From contig NC_074712.1 in NCBI RefSeq assembly GCF_947242115.1, forward strand, positions 15,894,666 through 15,958,665: a stretch of DNA of 64,000 nt. Direction: 5' to 3'. Shown here piece by piece: positions 11,395 to 25,400 of this stretch. The notes beneath the pieces are model-generated. The model saw only the letters and a list, made by a program, of their open reading frames with translations. It ran no database searches and was not told the origin of the DNA. The DNA is from Biomphalaria glabrata (lineage: Eukaryota; Mollusca; Gastropoda; Planorbidae). The position numbers and the translations under genes are program-made. The first letter of the stretch is position 1, and each line of letters begins with the position of its first letter.

Positions 11395-12130
11395 ACATGA
11401 ACTCACACTCGGCGCCTGGTATGTCCGGACTCTACTTGACCGTGCCGAATCAAACCGCCTTGAACGTCGTACTGCCCTTGTGGCAAGAGAACTAGCCAAA
11501 TACAAGGTAGATATTGCTGCTATGAGTGAAACGCGACTTGCAGAGGAAGTTGGCGCAGGCTACATGTTCTTCTGGATCGGCAAAAATAGCGAGGAAAGGC
11601 GTGAAGCTGATGTTGGCTTCGCGGTGAAATCCAAATTAGTCAACAAGTTAGCAGGATTACCAAAAGACATAAATGACCGTCTAATGACATTACGCCTACC
11701 CCTGACCTCAAGGCGACATGCAACTCTTATTAGTGTTTATGTCCCAACTATGTCCAACCAAGACAACATCAAGGAAAACCTCTACTCGGATCTGAACTCT
11801 GCAATAATCAAAACGCCCAAAACAGACAAACTCATAATGCTGGGCGACTTCAATGCCAGGGTAGGCTCTGGCTGGAAAACCTGGAGTAATATTCTGGGCA
11901 GACACGGAATTGGTCACTTCAATAGCAATGGTGCATTGTTACTTGAAATGGGCACAGCCCACAAGCTGACAATAACAAATACCCTTTTCCAGCTACCTCA
12001 CAGAAAAAAGACATCATGGATGCATCCCAGGTTCAAGCACTGGCATCAAATAGACTTCATCATTGTCAAACAGTCTGATAGACAAGACGACAGGAACGAT
12101 AGTAAAGGCCTGCATACAGTACACTAAAAC
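11395..12130 (+). mobile_element. LINE endonuclease (APE-type) fragment
   Basis: An open frame of about 240 codons covers an exonuclease-endonuclease-phosphatase domain: LGAWYVRTL at the N side, MSETRLAEE, ISVYVPT, the metal-site motif LGDFNARVG, and a C-terminal IDFIIVK. These motifs match the endonuclease of RTE/jockey-like LINEs, often mislabelled as craniofacial development protein 2-like. Downstream polymerase sequence is absent, so it is a dead 5' fragment. Confidence 0.85.
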
Positions 12131-12905
12131 TACTAAAAGGAATGTCTTCCACTAACAGGAACTACCCTTACACAGTTTCCTCACAAGACTTCTTCCTGAC
12201 CAGCCAACCTACACTGCTTCTCACCCGCTGACCACACTGGCAATGATGCCTACTACAACTCAGGCTGTTTTAAACTTCTAACCTATCTTTAGTTCTGTTT
12301 CTCTATCTATTTATCCGTAATCAACAGTCCACCATCTTGTTTCTACTCACTCACTCGTCTTTAACAGTGCTCTGGTGCGCACCATATGATTCAATGTAGG
12401 AGCAGAGATATAACATTATATTCATTTCAAACTTATTAAGACTGCTATTGTACTGTTAGTAGTTTTCAGACTACATACATGTAAAAGATACAGTACGTAA
12501 TCCTACGCCAGCATACACCAACTCTCCAATGCATTATCAAACTTTATCTTCTTAAGTTATACACATATAGCCTAGTATGACATGCCATTTGTGGGCCGGG
12601 TTATATGGAAAATGCCAGGGCCGATTTTGATACCCAGTCCGCCCCTGATCTTGACGCATGATCAGGAACCCAGGAGTCTATATAGCTCTACTACTATGTC
12701 TATATTATATAATATAGTCATCTGGAGGTCAGGTTTTTCACCCTAGAATTTGGTACAGTTGCTGGTTTTCCTCTTTAGAAATCATCTTTTTTGAAGTAAC
12801 GTCTGTATTATATATGATAAGATTAGGCGGTAGTCAAAGGAAATGCGTAGAATTTCGGCCACGATATAAAATATGTTCTTGACAAAGCAATGCATAATAA
12901 TCAAA

Positions 12906-12914
12906 GTCACGTGA
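12906..12914. promoter_or_regulatory. CLEAR-like E-box (GTCACGTGA) upstream of FNIP
   Basis: GTCACGTGA matches nine of ten bases of the palindromic CLEAR consensus GTCACGTGAC bound by TFEB/TFE3/MITF. It lies about 540 bases 5' of the FNIP start codon. Vertebrate folliculin-pathway genes are known MiT/TFE targets; function here is inference. Confidence 0.45.
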
Positions 12915-13414
12915 AATTAATAAACACATACACGCTAGCAGTCACACGCATCACACCTGTCACAAACGCGTGGGCCGTGTATAGGTCAAACGGCAACGGC
13001 GAGTGTTATCTTTTTAAGTCACGAGGGTACAAAAAATGGGGGGGGGGGGGGGCGAAAGCTTGAATAACTATATAAATATATATAGGTATTTTTAGATGCC
13101 ACTTTTATCTAAATATCCAAATCTAGGTAGACCTATAGTCCACCTATAGATTATTATTATTATGTAGGCCTAAGCACTGCATCTAAGATAGGCTATACAT
13201 TGTAGCTAATCGTAGTAATGTAGATCAACATGTATTTACATTGTAATTTCCTTTTGGTTACTAGATCTAAATCAGGCAATTACTGTTACGTTAAAATAGC
13301 AAATTTTCTAGGAATCTAGGTCGTCAGATCTCCACCAATGACGAACACTATACAGTTCCTTCTGAAAAGAAAGTTAGCCAATAGAAATTACGCTTACTCC
13401 CACAACATTGTGAA

Positions 13415-13422
13415 TCATGTGA
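13415..13422. promoter_or_regulatory. M-box (TCATGTGA) just upstream of FNIP start
   Basis: TCATGTGA, the MITF/TFE3 M-box, lies 35 bases 5' of the FNIP ATG, probably in the promoter or 5' UTR. Related motifs sit in intron 1: TCACATGA (13704-13711) and TCATGTGC (13725-13732). Short motifs occur by chance, so only the clustering is suggestive. Confidence 0.4.
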
Positions 13423-13456
13423 TGGCGATCGAAACAGTAGACTGGTATTGACTACT

Positions 13457-16400
13457 ATGGCCTTATTTCAGCGAATATTCCCATCTAAGAAAAATTCAAG
13501 AAATCATAATAATTCTAGGGGCAATGAGGGTATACAGTAAGTCATACTCATATATTTTTTTATATCAATTATTAAATAATGTTTACTGGACCTTTATTTT
13601 CTGTATGTCATGCTCCATGCTCGTTGCTGATTTATTCTAGTCTAGACCTCTATGGGGAAAAAAAAAGGGGGCACTCAAATCTCAGGCACATTTGTTTCTC
13701 TAATCACATGATGATGAATGGCAGTCATGTGCTCGATGTAAACAAAGCCACAGTGCGTAGATCTGAAATCTATATACCAGTCTGATAAATAATATTAATG
13801 GTGTTTTACCACGGCAATTTCCTTCTAGAGTCTAGATCTACTGTGTGTTTTATTTTCGTTTAACATTCGCATTTGGTAGTTAACATTAAAATCACAAGTA
13901 AAGTGTCTAGATTAGTATTTTTAGATTCTACTAGACTAGACTGACTAGTCACTAGTGACTAGATGATAGCTCTATGATCTATCATCTACAGTTCTACAGA
14001 CTAGTCTGAGACGTCTGAGTGTTACTCTGACTCTGTAGTCATTCAATTCTAGATCTGATTATATTTGAATGAGATCCACTAGGTGTAAATAGGATCTAGA
14101 TTCTAAAGTCTACTTGATCTATACTGACTATAGTAGTAAATAGTACCATTAGTATTGAATTGTATAATTACATCAATATAGTAAATATACATAGTGTAGA
14201 TTCTAGTCACATTCTAGATTTAGCGCTAGAGTGACTTACTCACTGATAGTGTATCTATAATCCAGTTATTCGATTACAATTATATCTCTAGAATAATGCC
14301 ACAATGCAATATATATTTTTTATGTGTTTGTTGCTAGCCTACTGTGAAGGTGTTAGTGTCATAAAGGCAAATCATATTCATTAGAATAAACTTTGATTCC
14401 AATTGTGTGACATTCTGATCTCTGATCCTTTGATTATTTTAAATTAAAATAAATGTATCTTCAGTGCCTTTTTATACAAATATCTTCAAGTAGGTAGCTA
14501 TAAATTTATTCTAAACTAAACAACATATTTTATCATTAAATCTATGACATACTAAGTCATTCTGATCACTCTTTTAGGAGAAGAAGGCCACACTGTGACT
14601 AAAGTTTATATGTAATTGCTAGAAATCTTGTACAAACTCTTCCAAATAATGAAGCCCATAATCTTTATCTAAGCCAATCTAAGAACTATAGAGCAGTAGG
14701 CTGTAGTTAATTTAATTATAACAATGTTTGTGGATATAAATGTCTTATTCAAACATGGAGCTCCTGTTTACAAGGGACTTAATATCAGGTAATTTTATAT
14801 TGTGTAATAGCCAGGTTTTTATTTGTTTAATTATTTAGTTACTAGCCTGACATTACCCGCGGCCTGCGGGTCTTAGTTTGTGTTTACTAATCTAGTGGAT
14901 TGGATTTAGATGTATGTTAAACTTAGCTAAATGATCCTTTCAAGTTTTTCTCCTTCGCTACGAAAATAAAATTAGTTTTGCGAAAATGGGTTTACCCGAA
15001 GCCGATACATTCATATCTATTAAAAATGAAAGAAGCGATAGATGAATAGGATATAAAGTACAATTAAAACGGGTTTACCCGATTTGTTAAATGAATGGTA
15101 TTATAAGAAAATCAGGACTTTCTGAATTCGCAGATGTAAGGAACGAATTTATGTAAAAATGCTTTTGAAAGACAAATTTGAAGCCTAATTTTATTAAATA
15201 ATGAAATCAATAGACTATATTTTGTATTTTCATGTGTCAAAGTAAAAACTATATGTGCAAAGTGTAGTTATTAAAATTAGATCTAGATCTAGATCTAAAT
15301 CCTTTCAATCTTTTCTCATGTCAACAATGTAAACAAAGCCTAGATCCATATAATAATATAGCTTTAATAGAGTTGGTCAACTTTTTTTTTTTTTTTGAGG
15401 GTCTTAAGTTTGTTTTAGGGCTACAATACATACACTACGGTCTAACTTAGTACCCAAGGAACATTTCTGCCAAGTTTTATCAAGATCAGTCAAACAGTAT
15501 TGATTTCTATACTGAGACATACATACATATGCCTTACTTTCTACTTTATATATTAGATTAATGTTAAGTTTACCTGTTTCTGTGGTCTTTATAAAATAAG
15601 GGTGTTGTGACTAGTTCAATGACCAGATGCCATTATTTTCACTGTCTTATGCCACTTATCCATGTGGAGCTAGGTGATCTGTGGGGGCTTGAGTCTTTTT
15701 TTTTTTCCATTCTGTGTAAAAACAAAGTCTTGGAGTCTCCCTTGGGAACAAGCTGAAACATAAGAACCAGCAGTCAAACGCATAACCACTCATTGAAGAA
15801 AACATTAAAATGGAATAATGTTATTGTATTGAATAATGTTGTCACTTGTTTATGTAGTTTGATATATAATCTCTATCTCAACTGTATTTACAGTCTTACC
15901 GTCTTTCATTTTCCTGCCTCTATTACTTCTCAAACTGTATCTGTTATATAGGTCTTGCAAAGTATTGATACATATTCTTACCAGTAATGCTTATTCCTAT
16001 TTACAATAGAGAAGCTGATTTATTTCACACACTTAGTGTTTGTAAATATCTTTTGAGGCTTAAAGTATCTCATTCCAACTGTACTGGTAAAGTCCATGTT
16101 CTGTATGAATGAAATGAAAATGTGTCCTGTACTGCATATAATGTTAAAATCACTTGCTTAGCACTGAAATATTTTTTTTATAAATTTTCCAACCGTTATT
16201 ATTAATATAGGGACCTGTACCTACAAATCTACAGATAACCCAAGCTAAGGAGCTCAGAGCCTTAACTGTTTAATTGATAACTTGTTTTCACCTAATGAAC
16301 GTGTGTGTGTGTTATTGATCACATGCTTATCAAACTGTCATATGATTATCTTGTGCCTATTACAAACATGGTACACTGTATGTTCTTTAACATTTGATAC

Positions 16401-19400
16401 CTCTTTTGTTGACTAAATGTTATATAGAATGATAGGAATGAACTATTCTGTAAAAAGTGAAAGCAATCTTGATTTATGAAGCACAGCAAAAAAAAACAAC
16501 AACTAATTTCTTGTATGCATGTGGCCGCACTGAATCTATTTAAATGAAAGAGAAAATGATTTGTTACTTTATGGATAAAACAGATACACACAATGTAATC
16601 AATAACAGGTAGGATTGACATTTGATCATATGTTCATGTTACTATGAGAATCAGATTCAGCTGATCTGATATTAAAAAATTTGAAATAAAATTAAAGAAT
16701 TTGACAAAAAAATGTTTTGAAAAAATGAATATAACAGACACTACACCACATTTCATTCATATACACTCTAAAAAGACTTTGTGAATAGCTTGCTTAAAAA
16801 GTTATAATTTAGCATTTAAGAAGCTTTTTGTTTTCCATAAGTCTATATTGTTTATCTAATATGTAATTTTGTACATTTAAGTATATTGGAAATGTTTTAT
16901 TTTAGAAAAACTGTCCCACCAAAATTGGATAAGTCCAAGATTAGACTTGTCATATATGCAGATTCTGAAAGGGGAAGAATTCCTTACTTTGACTCTGATG
17001 CAATTACACTAGTGGATGAAAACACTACAAAGGTTAGCATTTAGAATTATAGTGCTAGCCAAAGATATTTATTTAGAAGTAATAAAACACATAGCATTGG
17101 CTTGATACTACATATTTGTAAATACCTTCTAAAATTAGATCTGCTGAAATATTTTATTGAAGGCATTTTTGGTTTGTTGCTAGATGTTGTTAATCTGGAT
17201 CGCTGACGGTTGTCTAAGTGGTGTAGCATTTTCACCAGCATATTTTGTTTCTATAGTTACATAAATGTATTTTTTTAATGCACAAATTTTCTGGGTAAAG
17301 TAAGTCAGTAAAGAAATTTTAGTAGGCACTATTTTGCTTTTGATTGAAATATGTGTTGCAGACTTTTGGTCAATCAGCCCATTTAATGTAAAAATAAACT
17401 AATGTACAACTACATGTCACAATTCATAATATGATTATTTGAAGTTGTTGGTCCATTAGTTAATATAAAATAATAATATTTTAAAAGTTTTTTTTTATGT
17501 ACAGCAAAATGTTATCAAGTCTGCACCAAAAACTGTGCGTGCCAAAGGACTTAATTATTGTGGACAAAAAGATGCTCTTGTACCACAGCAAAAACAGCCA
17601 CCAAAATATCATGTGAGATTTTTTTTTTTTTTTTTATTCTTTTTTTATTCTTGAAAACAAAACTACATTTAAATAATAGCATTATTTAAAATTTGACTTC
17701 TGGATGATAATAATAATAGATATACATTATAAATGCTAGAACAATTACTTACACAGAGAATATTTATTATTGAAATAATAATGTGGTCCCTTCTGGGGCA
17801 TAGGCCACCATCCAGCTTCCTCCAGGCATCTTGGTTCTGGGTGTCTGCCCATCTGCTTGGCATTTGCTTCCAAATCGCTGCGCCATGTATTCCTCTTTCC
17901 TTGGGGGTTCCAGGTTAGGGCTTGCCTTGTTATGTTGGATGCAGGCTTGCAAAGGGTGTGACCTATCCATCTCCAGTGTCTCTGAAGGATATCTACTTCA
18001 ATGGGCTTCTTTGTTCTTTGCCACAATTCCTCATTCGAGATCTTGTCTGGCCAGTGGATCATAAGAATCTTCCTCAGGCAGGTATTGATGAATACCTGGA
18101 TTTTTTTCATGGTGGTGATGGTGGTTCTCCAGGTCTCTGCTCCATAAAGTAGTATGGAGATATAATCTACAATCATTCAAATCAGTATCTAAAACAGCAT
18201 TGAATTGAAAATAAAATACCAAAATATTTTGTTTTGTTTGTTTAAATTTGAAAAAAAATAAAAATTTTATACTTTTGTGCTGAAATTTCAGACATAAACT
18301 TGTGCTATGTGACAACACATTTTATTTAAATTTGACAATTATCTCTTCATTTTTAATGGAATAAATTATATATATATATTAATTATTGTTAAAGCCCATG
18401 GTTCAAGCTTTGAAACTCAGGGGACCTAATCCATTTTGCAAAATTATTTTAAACGAAAATAATTTTGTTCAGTATACTTATTATTTGAAGTAGGAATGGA
18501 TTTTAAGAGGAAAAAATGTTTAAATTGCTTGTTTATGTGCACTTTGAGGGTAAGGTATTGGACAAACTTGATCACAATAATCATGATTTAAGTATTGTCA
18601 TTCATTTCAAGATGGCACTTATTATCTTGGAATTGAGTCTGGCACAATTATTCTGTGCAGCACTGAAGTTAATCTGCACTTTTTTGGAGCATGAAAAAAA
18701 TAACTAATTGTTTTGTGTATATGTCTTTTAGTTTAGCAGGCTGGGAAGTGATGTTAAAGTCTTGGAGGAGATGATGTTTGGCACAGCTGCTATGGCTTTC
18801 AAAGGTTCCACTCTGAAGGTACATCTGCTGAGGTTAGTTATATTTTCTATATTGAGGTCATGGCTGTTTGTAAGTGCTTATTTGAATTGTAGTTGTCAAA
18901 GTATGCATCTGTGAAATAGTGGGACATATTTAAATGCACTGAACTAAATGTGTAATAGTGAGGGCATCTGTTGTTGTTTTTTTCTCGTAGATCTCTATAT
19001 TAATTGCTGTCCAGCTTAGAAATTGGAAAGGCATGTTGTTTTCTTTCCCCTAGATCTCTATATTAAATTCTGTTTACATAATTCTATCCAACATTGAAAA
19101 TGTTATTGTAAAGGGGCTTTTTGATAATGGAACATTACCTTTTCTAAGATTAACCATTTGGCATCACCATCTTGTTTTGTATTAGCATCAATCCACTGGC
19201 CATTCTTTAGTCAAATTAAGAAATGAAAATGAAACTATTTCAGTTATTTATCCATTGGCATCACACATGCAATAAAACTAGATAATTAGATAATATATAT
19301 GTTCTTTCACTACAGGGTCTGAAATGTGTGTTGTCTTTCACAAAAACTTACATGTTGTCTGTAATAGAGCAAATAAAGAGAAAATAATTATTTAAAAAAA

Positions 19401-22400
19401 ATGTTCTCCAATATGTCTGAAGTTCTTAGTGTGTGTGGGTATACAAATTTATGTTATTTCATGTCAAGCTTGTCACCATGGCAAGAATATTATTTGTTAT
19501 TCTTAGAATCTTTCCAAAAACTTTCAGTGTTTTACATTATAAAAGAAAAAGTAACATTTCTACATTCTATTAATTCAGATTACATGCATTTCAATAAATG
19601 AACACATTATTCATAGATGAATAGTAAAGATTCCCTTTTAAACATTCTGAGTCTTAAAAGTCTCCTTTTTTTTTTTTAGTCAATAGGCTAGTAAAGAAGA
19701 TTAGTACACTTTATTTTGCAACCTATGCTTTTTAAAGGTGGATTTAATTTTATAAGGCCTCCACCTCTGTTTCCCTAACAAAATCAAGTATCCATTAGAG
19801 ACAGGTGCATTTAAAGCTCTTCAATCCTAGGTAAAAATATTGGTCTTATTAGGATTGTAACCTTGGATCTTCAGTTGTTCAGCCAAGGGAACTACTTATG
19901 ATCACCTATTTTTATAATAATTGTATACCAGATCTATATTTAAAGAACAATTATACCATTTTGAAAGTTATTGAGAGGATTAAGTTTGTTTTAGAGGTTT
20001 TACATATTTATTTTACATTTGTAATCTTTTTCCCTTACAGATGTCCTCCAAAGCTGATGATTTCAAAAGTATTTATACCTGAAAAACCTTGTAGAGATAG
20101 TTTTGGGTAAATTTTATTTACAAAAAAAGTAATTTGATTCTAAAATAATCTGCCTAGCTATCTTGCAGCTGTTTGAATTATGTTTAATTTTGCAACTACT
20201 TTAAATGTTTCATGCTTTCAATCCTTAGAGATGTTGAATCAGAAAGTAGCAGTTTACCTGGATCATCAGCTGATCATTCATCAGAAGAGTTTTTTTACAG
20301 CATTAATCCCAAAGAAAAACACAGTAAATATGGCACCAAATCCTTAAATTTGTGTAAATGCTCAGTCAACTTAGCTTGATATTTTATGCTAACATTAACA
20401 AGTGTAGTTATTTTTCATCTCTTGATATCAAACATAATTTTACTTAGCAAGTCTGTAGAGTTTCAGTTGTTTTTTTTTCAAGTATCTCTGTAACTAAATT
20501 AAGTATATTTTACAAGTTTGTGCCCTGATAAAACTGTCCAGAGATAAAACATGAACTGTATTTTAGGAATGGTTCTGCTTATTTTTATTTAAATTGACAC
20601 AGACCATTATCTCTTGAGTTCAAGACATGATTGTAAAGTTTGATAACTTACTGTCATTGTTTACTTAAAGTAAATGTTAACTTAATTTTTTATTTTTTTT
20701 TTTCATAGCAAAAAGCATTCCAGTTGATGTTCCTACCAAAGATATTTCAGACAACAGCACAGATGATGATAGCGGCCGGGCATCATGTAAGTCATATCTT
20801 TGGTTCATTATCTACAATTTAGACAGAATCTTAGAAAAAAAAATGTCAGTATTGGTTATGGTGCTTATTGAATTAAAAAATATACTAAAACTTTTATAGC
20901 ACAAAAAAAAACTTTTTGTGTTAACTACAAACAAACACACCAGCTTGATCCTCTCTTACTTTCCTTTGACTGTTTTGTCTCCTATGTGTATGGATATGTA
21001 TAGAATGTAATTATCTTCTTTGAAGGAATGTCTGTCCTTTATACGAAATTTAAAAATATTTTTGGAAGGATATGAGTAATTTTTTTTTTTTCCAGTTACA
21101 TCCAGTGGAAGCATGAGAGCATCTTTTCCATCACCAGGAAACAACAGTATTAGTAGTTATAATAGTCTTCATCGGCGTTGGATGAGGGCACAGACAACCA
21201 TGCTAGATAGTTTCCATAGAAAGCAAATCCAAGAAGCCAATAATTTTGTAGAGGTATCATTTCAATTTTTTTTTTCTTTTTGGTTAGTTATATTTTGTTG
21301 TGTCAGAGTAAGATTCTAATACCTGATAATTATGATCTCAATAGTCTAATAATACAAGTATTCTTCTTTAACATTCTTTTTTTTTCTTCCAAAATGTTTC
21401 TAAAAAGTTGTTAGCAATGATGGTATAATATTTTTTTTTAACAGGGATCTGTCAGACGGCCAAATAAATGTAAACTGGCTATAGGAATCTTATTTGGCAG
21501 TTATGATGAGAAAGATGAAGAAAATCACAAGTAAGCTCTACGATACAGCAAGTTATAGCTACAACGTATATATTTTGTTTCCTATTGGTTTTAGAAATAT
21601 TCCTCTCTTTCCTTGTGTGTTTTGTCTATACAGCTTGTTCCAGAGTTTTTTCTTTTCTCACTTTGCCTTGATTGAGAGTCATGTGGAAAAACTACGCTCC
21701 ATAGTGGAGAAAGCTTATTTCAATAAACGCAATTTTTTGCCCTCAATTGTTGAGGTAAGAAGTGAATCACTTTTATTGTTGGTATCTAGATTACAAGATA
21801 TTCAAAGCCGTGTGCATACTTAAAATGACTCTTTGGTTCAAACAATTTATTATTAAAGTTAGTTAATTATTTAGTTGGTCTTATTTTTTAAAATTCTTAT
21901 TAATGCTTTTTTTTTCATGGGTGGAAATTAAAATGTAAAAAGTTGGAAGCACAAGTGTGCCACATGTTGTGATGTGAACGTGTGTTGCATAAAAAAAAAA
22001 GCAGGAGAGGAATGATTTATTTTAAGTGAAAATTTGTGCACAATCAGATCCAATACCAATACTCGAGCTAAAATTTGTGCAAAATCAGATCCAATTCTCA
22101 AGCTTAAGTTTTAGCACAGTTAGATTCAATTCAGTCTGATCTAATTTCATTAAAAATTCGCTTATAGTAATAAAGCTGCTTATCTGAGTTGAAAGAGCAT
22201 CACGCCAATAATGCCACTGTCATCCCTATAATTGCCTTTTTTTTTTTGTCTCTTTTCAATGACCAATAAAATATAAATGTAAAGTAAATTGTTTGAACAT
22301 AAAATTGGAATTGAGTTGTTTTTTTTTTATATAAATTTTTTTTTAATATTAGTTTTCTATTTTTCAGGCTTTGGATAATTTTCGAGATGCTTTGTATGAT

Positions 22401-25400
22401 CTCTACATGGCGCCTCGTCTGCAGGAGCCAGTATGGCTGACCTTGATGCCTTCTAATACTTACAAAACAAAACTGTGTGAAAAATTTATGAAAGTATTTG
22501 TCAACCTGGTGGTGAAATATGACAATAAAAATTGCAAGTTGTAAGTTGTTGTTTTTTTAACTTTTTATTCAATTAAATAGTCATGTTTGTGTTACCACAT
22601 ATTGTTAATGCTCAACTGTATGCTATGTTATAATTTTTTGTTTCCAATTTAGATTAAAGAGCTTAATGTGCCAATACATTTTTTCCTCAGTTTTATGAGC
22701 ACACTTTTATCAGCTGTCTTGACCCAACATTTGGCCTGGGTAGCCACTGTTACTCCTGCTGACTGCATCCCATCTAACACTTATCTAGACAAGCATACTG
22801 CTAAATGGGTAAATTCATTTCATATACCTTAATATTCAGCAATCGATTTTTTATTTATTTTTTACTGGATAAAGGTTTATCTGTGGATAAATATTAGAAG
22901 CTTACGCACTTTGATACATATCTCTAACAAAAACTAATGCTAATGATGATTTCACTATCAGCGAAGCATTTATAAGAATTGATTTAATGTCTCTCTGCTA
23001 ATTGAAACAGCTCTATTGACTAGTGAGAAGAATTCAATCATGTACTCTTCCTTGTTGTGACGAAACAAGTCCCCCTTTAAGTATAAGTGCCTTTTATTGT
23101 GAAGCATTCAAACATAACATATCTACAAGGCTAACATTATCTACAAATAACCAACTCCACTAGATGACTTCCTTCTTCTTGTTTACAGTACACTTGTTAT
23201 ATCCCGCAAGTCCTTTAACTCCCAGGTACCCAACACTTGACTGTGTGTCACGGTAGACCACACATAGTAACCGTGTCACAACACTTGTGTTTATGTTAAA
23301 GTAATTTTGGAGAATAATTTATAGCACTTTTGTAGCACTAAGTCTAAGTCATGCCCATTTAGTTACTTTTTTTGTAACTTTGTTCTGGTAAAAGAAAAAA
23401 AAAGAAAAACTTAATTTAAATAATCATGAATTAAAAATGGTGGATATGAACTTAATTACTTCAATTAAAAATGTTTTAAAAAATCACTTACATTTTTTAT
23501 TTAAATTACTTTTGTGGCTAGCATGTAATCGATGCAGCTAGGCTTAGTTTATTAACATAAGTTTTAAAGAGTCTAGATGCTGCTAAGTTTACTACTGGTT
23601 TTTTAAAGCTATGTAGAGTAAGGTATACAAAAAGATTAAAATTTGTGTTAACTATAAACTGTTAACTATAAACCAAATTATTTTCAAAGCTGCTAATAAT
23701 GCACTAATAATGTTTGACTCACAGACCTATATGTCTAGCAGAGTCTTGCTTGAATTAACAAAGTAAAACTAAATATTTTAAACAACAGAACTTTCATGTA
23801 TAAATTGGTCGCACAATGAGATTGTTATAAATTTTAAAAATTTTATTTTTTTTTGTTTGCTTTGTTCTCCAGGTTGATACATTAGCAAAAACTCATCCTT
23901 ATAATCCTTTGTGGGCTCAGTTAGGGTAAGTAATAAGCATAGGCCTATGATTAGAAATTGAGATGGATATATTTTTTCAAAAGTAAAATTACTTTGTCCA
24001 AGAAATTCATATAGATATACTTTATATTCAATAGGAAAATTACTTTGTCCAAGAAATTCATCCTTTTCCTACTGTGCACTGTCAGCACAGCAAGTTTCCT
24101 ACTTCCCCAAGTTTGTTAAATAGATTAGCATGTTACAACAACAAAAAAAAAAAGAGATTTAAAATAACAAAGAATGCAAAAAAAAACAAAAAACATTTAT
24201 CTTTTTTTTTTTTTATCTAATTTTTCAAAACATGAAACTGGCTATAATTTCAGAATGCCATTATTTTGCAAATTGAATGCCTTGCCGTCTTGTGCTTTCA
24301 AATCTATTTGGTTCATTATAAATTCTATGTCCCTTCCATCCTAAAGCTTTTTGATATAGTCTGTGTTAAATCTAAATCACTTTCATTATATCTAATTTTT
24401 TGGTCCATTTTTGCTATTAGAAAAGCCACATCACTTTTATTATCAGTGTATTTAAATTAGAAATATCAATGTAATTATTTCCATTTGTATCTGAACAACA
24501 AAATTACATGAAATTAAGAAAATGTAAACAAATCAATAATAATCTGATTTGACTGTAAATAAAATGTTTTATTAATTAATTATGATTCTTATATTTTTAA
24601 AGCCCAAAACAAAAAACAAAACTTAACATTTCAACAAAAACAAAAGTAAAATCAACCTCTTCATGCAACTGTTAGAGGCCATCAATGGTCAAGGGAAGCG
24701 GTACTAAAAATTGTAAAAAATTAAACATGTTATATTAGGAGAATAGAATTTGCATGTTATTATTTAAATTGTTGGATTCTATAATTTTTTAAATGCTTCT
24801 TTATACAAAGCTTAAATAATTTCAACTTTTCTGTTATCAATCATATACAGACAAAAAAAAGCAAATTTTCCTATACTTGCCACATCTAACATATTCACTA
24901 TATTCAAGATTTGATAAACAATTTAATTTCTTTTACAGAGATCTGTTTGGTGCCATAGGCTTCCCACTCAAAATTTCTAGAACTGTTGTGGTCGGTAAAA
25001 AAGCGGATGTTGTTAAGGACTTCCTTTACATTTTGAGTTACTTCATTCGTTGTAGTGAGATTCATGAAAATTCTGATCCGCAGTGCTTGGCCAAAATTGT
25101 GAACGATAATTATTTTGATGCATCGTTGTCACCCACAGCTAGTGAAAAGACTCTGTATTTGGAAGGTTCTCATCTAGATGGCAACATTAGTCCATCTTTT
25201 TGTAGACAGACCAGTGCAAATAGCCTTGGTAAAAGTGCTGGTAGGCCAACAGGCATGCTTAACGATGTAATTGTTGAACATAGTGAAAGTGCTTTAGACC
25301 TTATGAATGATAGTCCCACTCCCAAAAAACGTCCAGAATGTGGTTTCTCTAAAGTTGATTGGAGCTCGGAAGCTCAACAAGTGGATCAAATTCTGGATTA

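Larger units (their letters stand above)
6628..12647. mobile_element. Old hAT-family span (CAGGGGCGGA ends) filled with nested elements
   Basis: The left end CAGGGGCGGACAGG and the right end, ending CCGCCCCTG, match the ends of the 1.67 kb copy at 60538-62205. Subterminal blocks match too: a GACAGCAGCAAGA-containing block and CATTTGCAAAACGTTAGACC on the left, and TTTTCAGACTACATACATGT plus TATGACATGCCATTTGTGG on the right. Here the 6 kb between the ends is a composite of a minisatellite, an antisense LINE, an LTR-like segment and a LINE endonuclease piece. The flanking 8 bases do not match, so one insertion, later decay or a recombinant between two copies are all possible. No transposase is visible. 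Confidence 0.65.

Noticed and set aside
11395-12130. Host gene 'craniofacial development protein 2-like'
   Set aside because: The endonuclease fold is that of a LINE; the name is a common mis-annotation, and no other host-like exon is linked.
19401-19601. 66-codon frame in FNIP intron 4
   Set aside because: Hydrophobic AT-rich chance frame between correctly spliced FNIP exons.
24266-24460. 64-codon frame in FNIP intron 13
   Set aside because: Chance frame in T-rich intron; the FNIP phase joins 23925 to 24939 without it.
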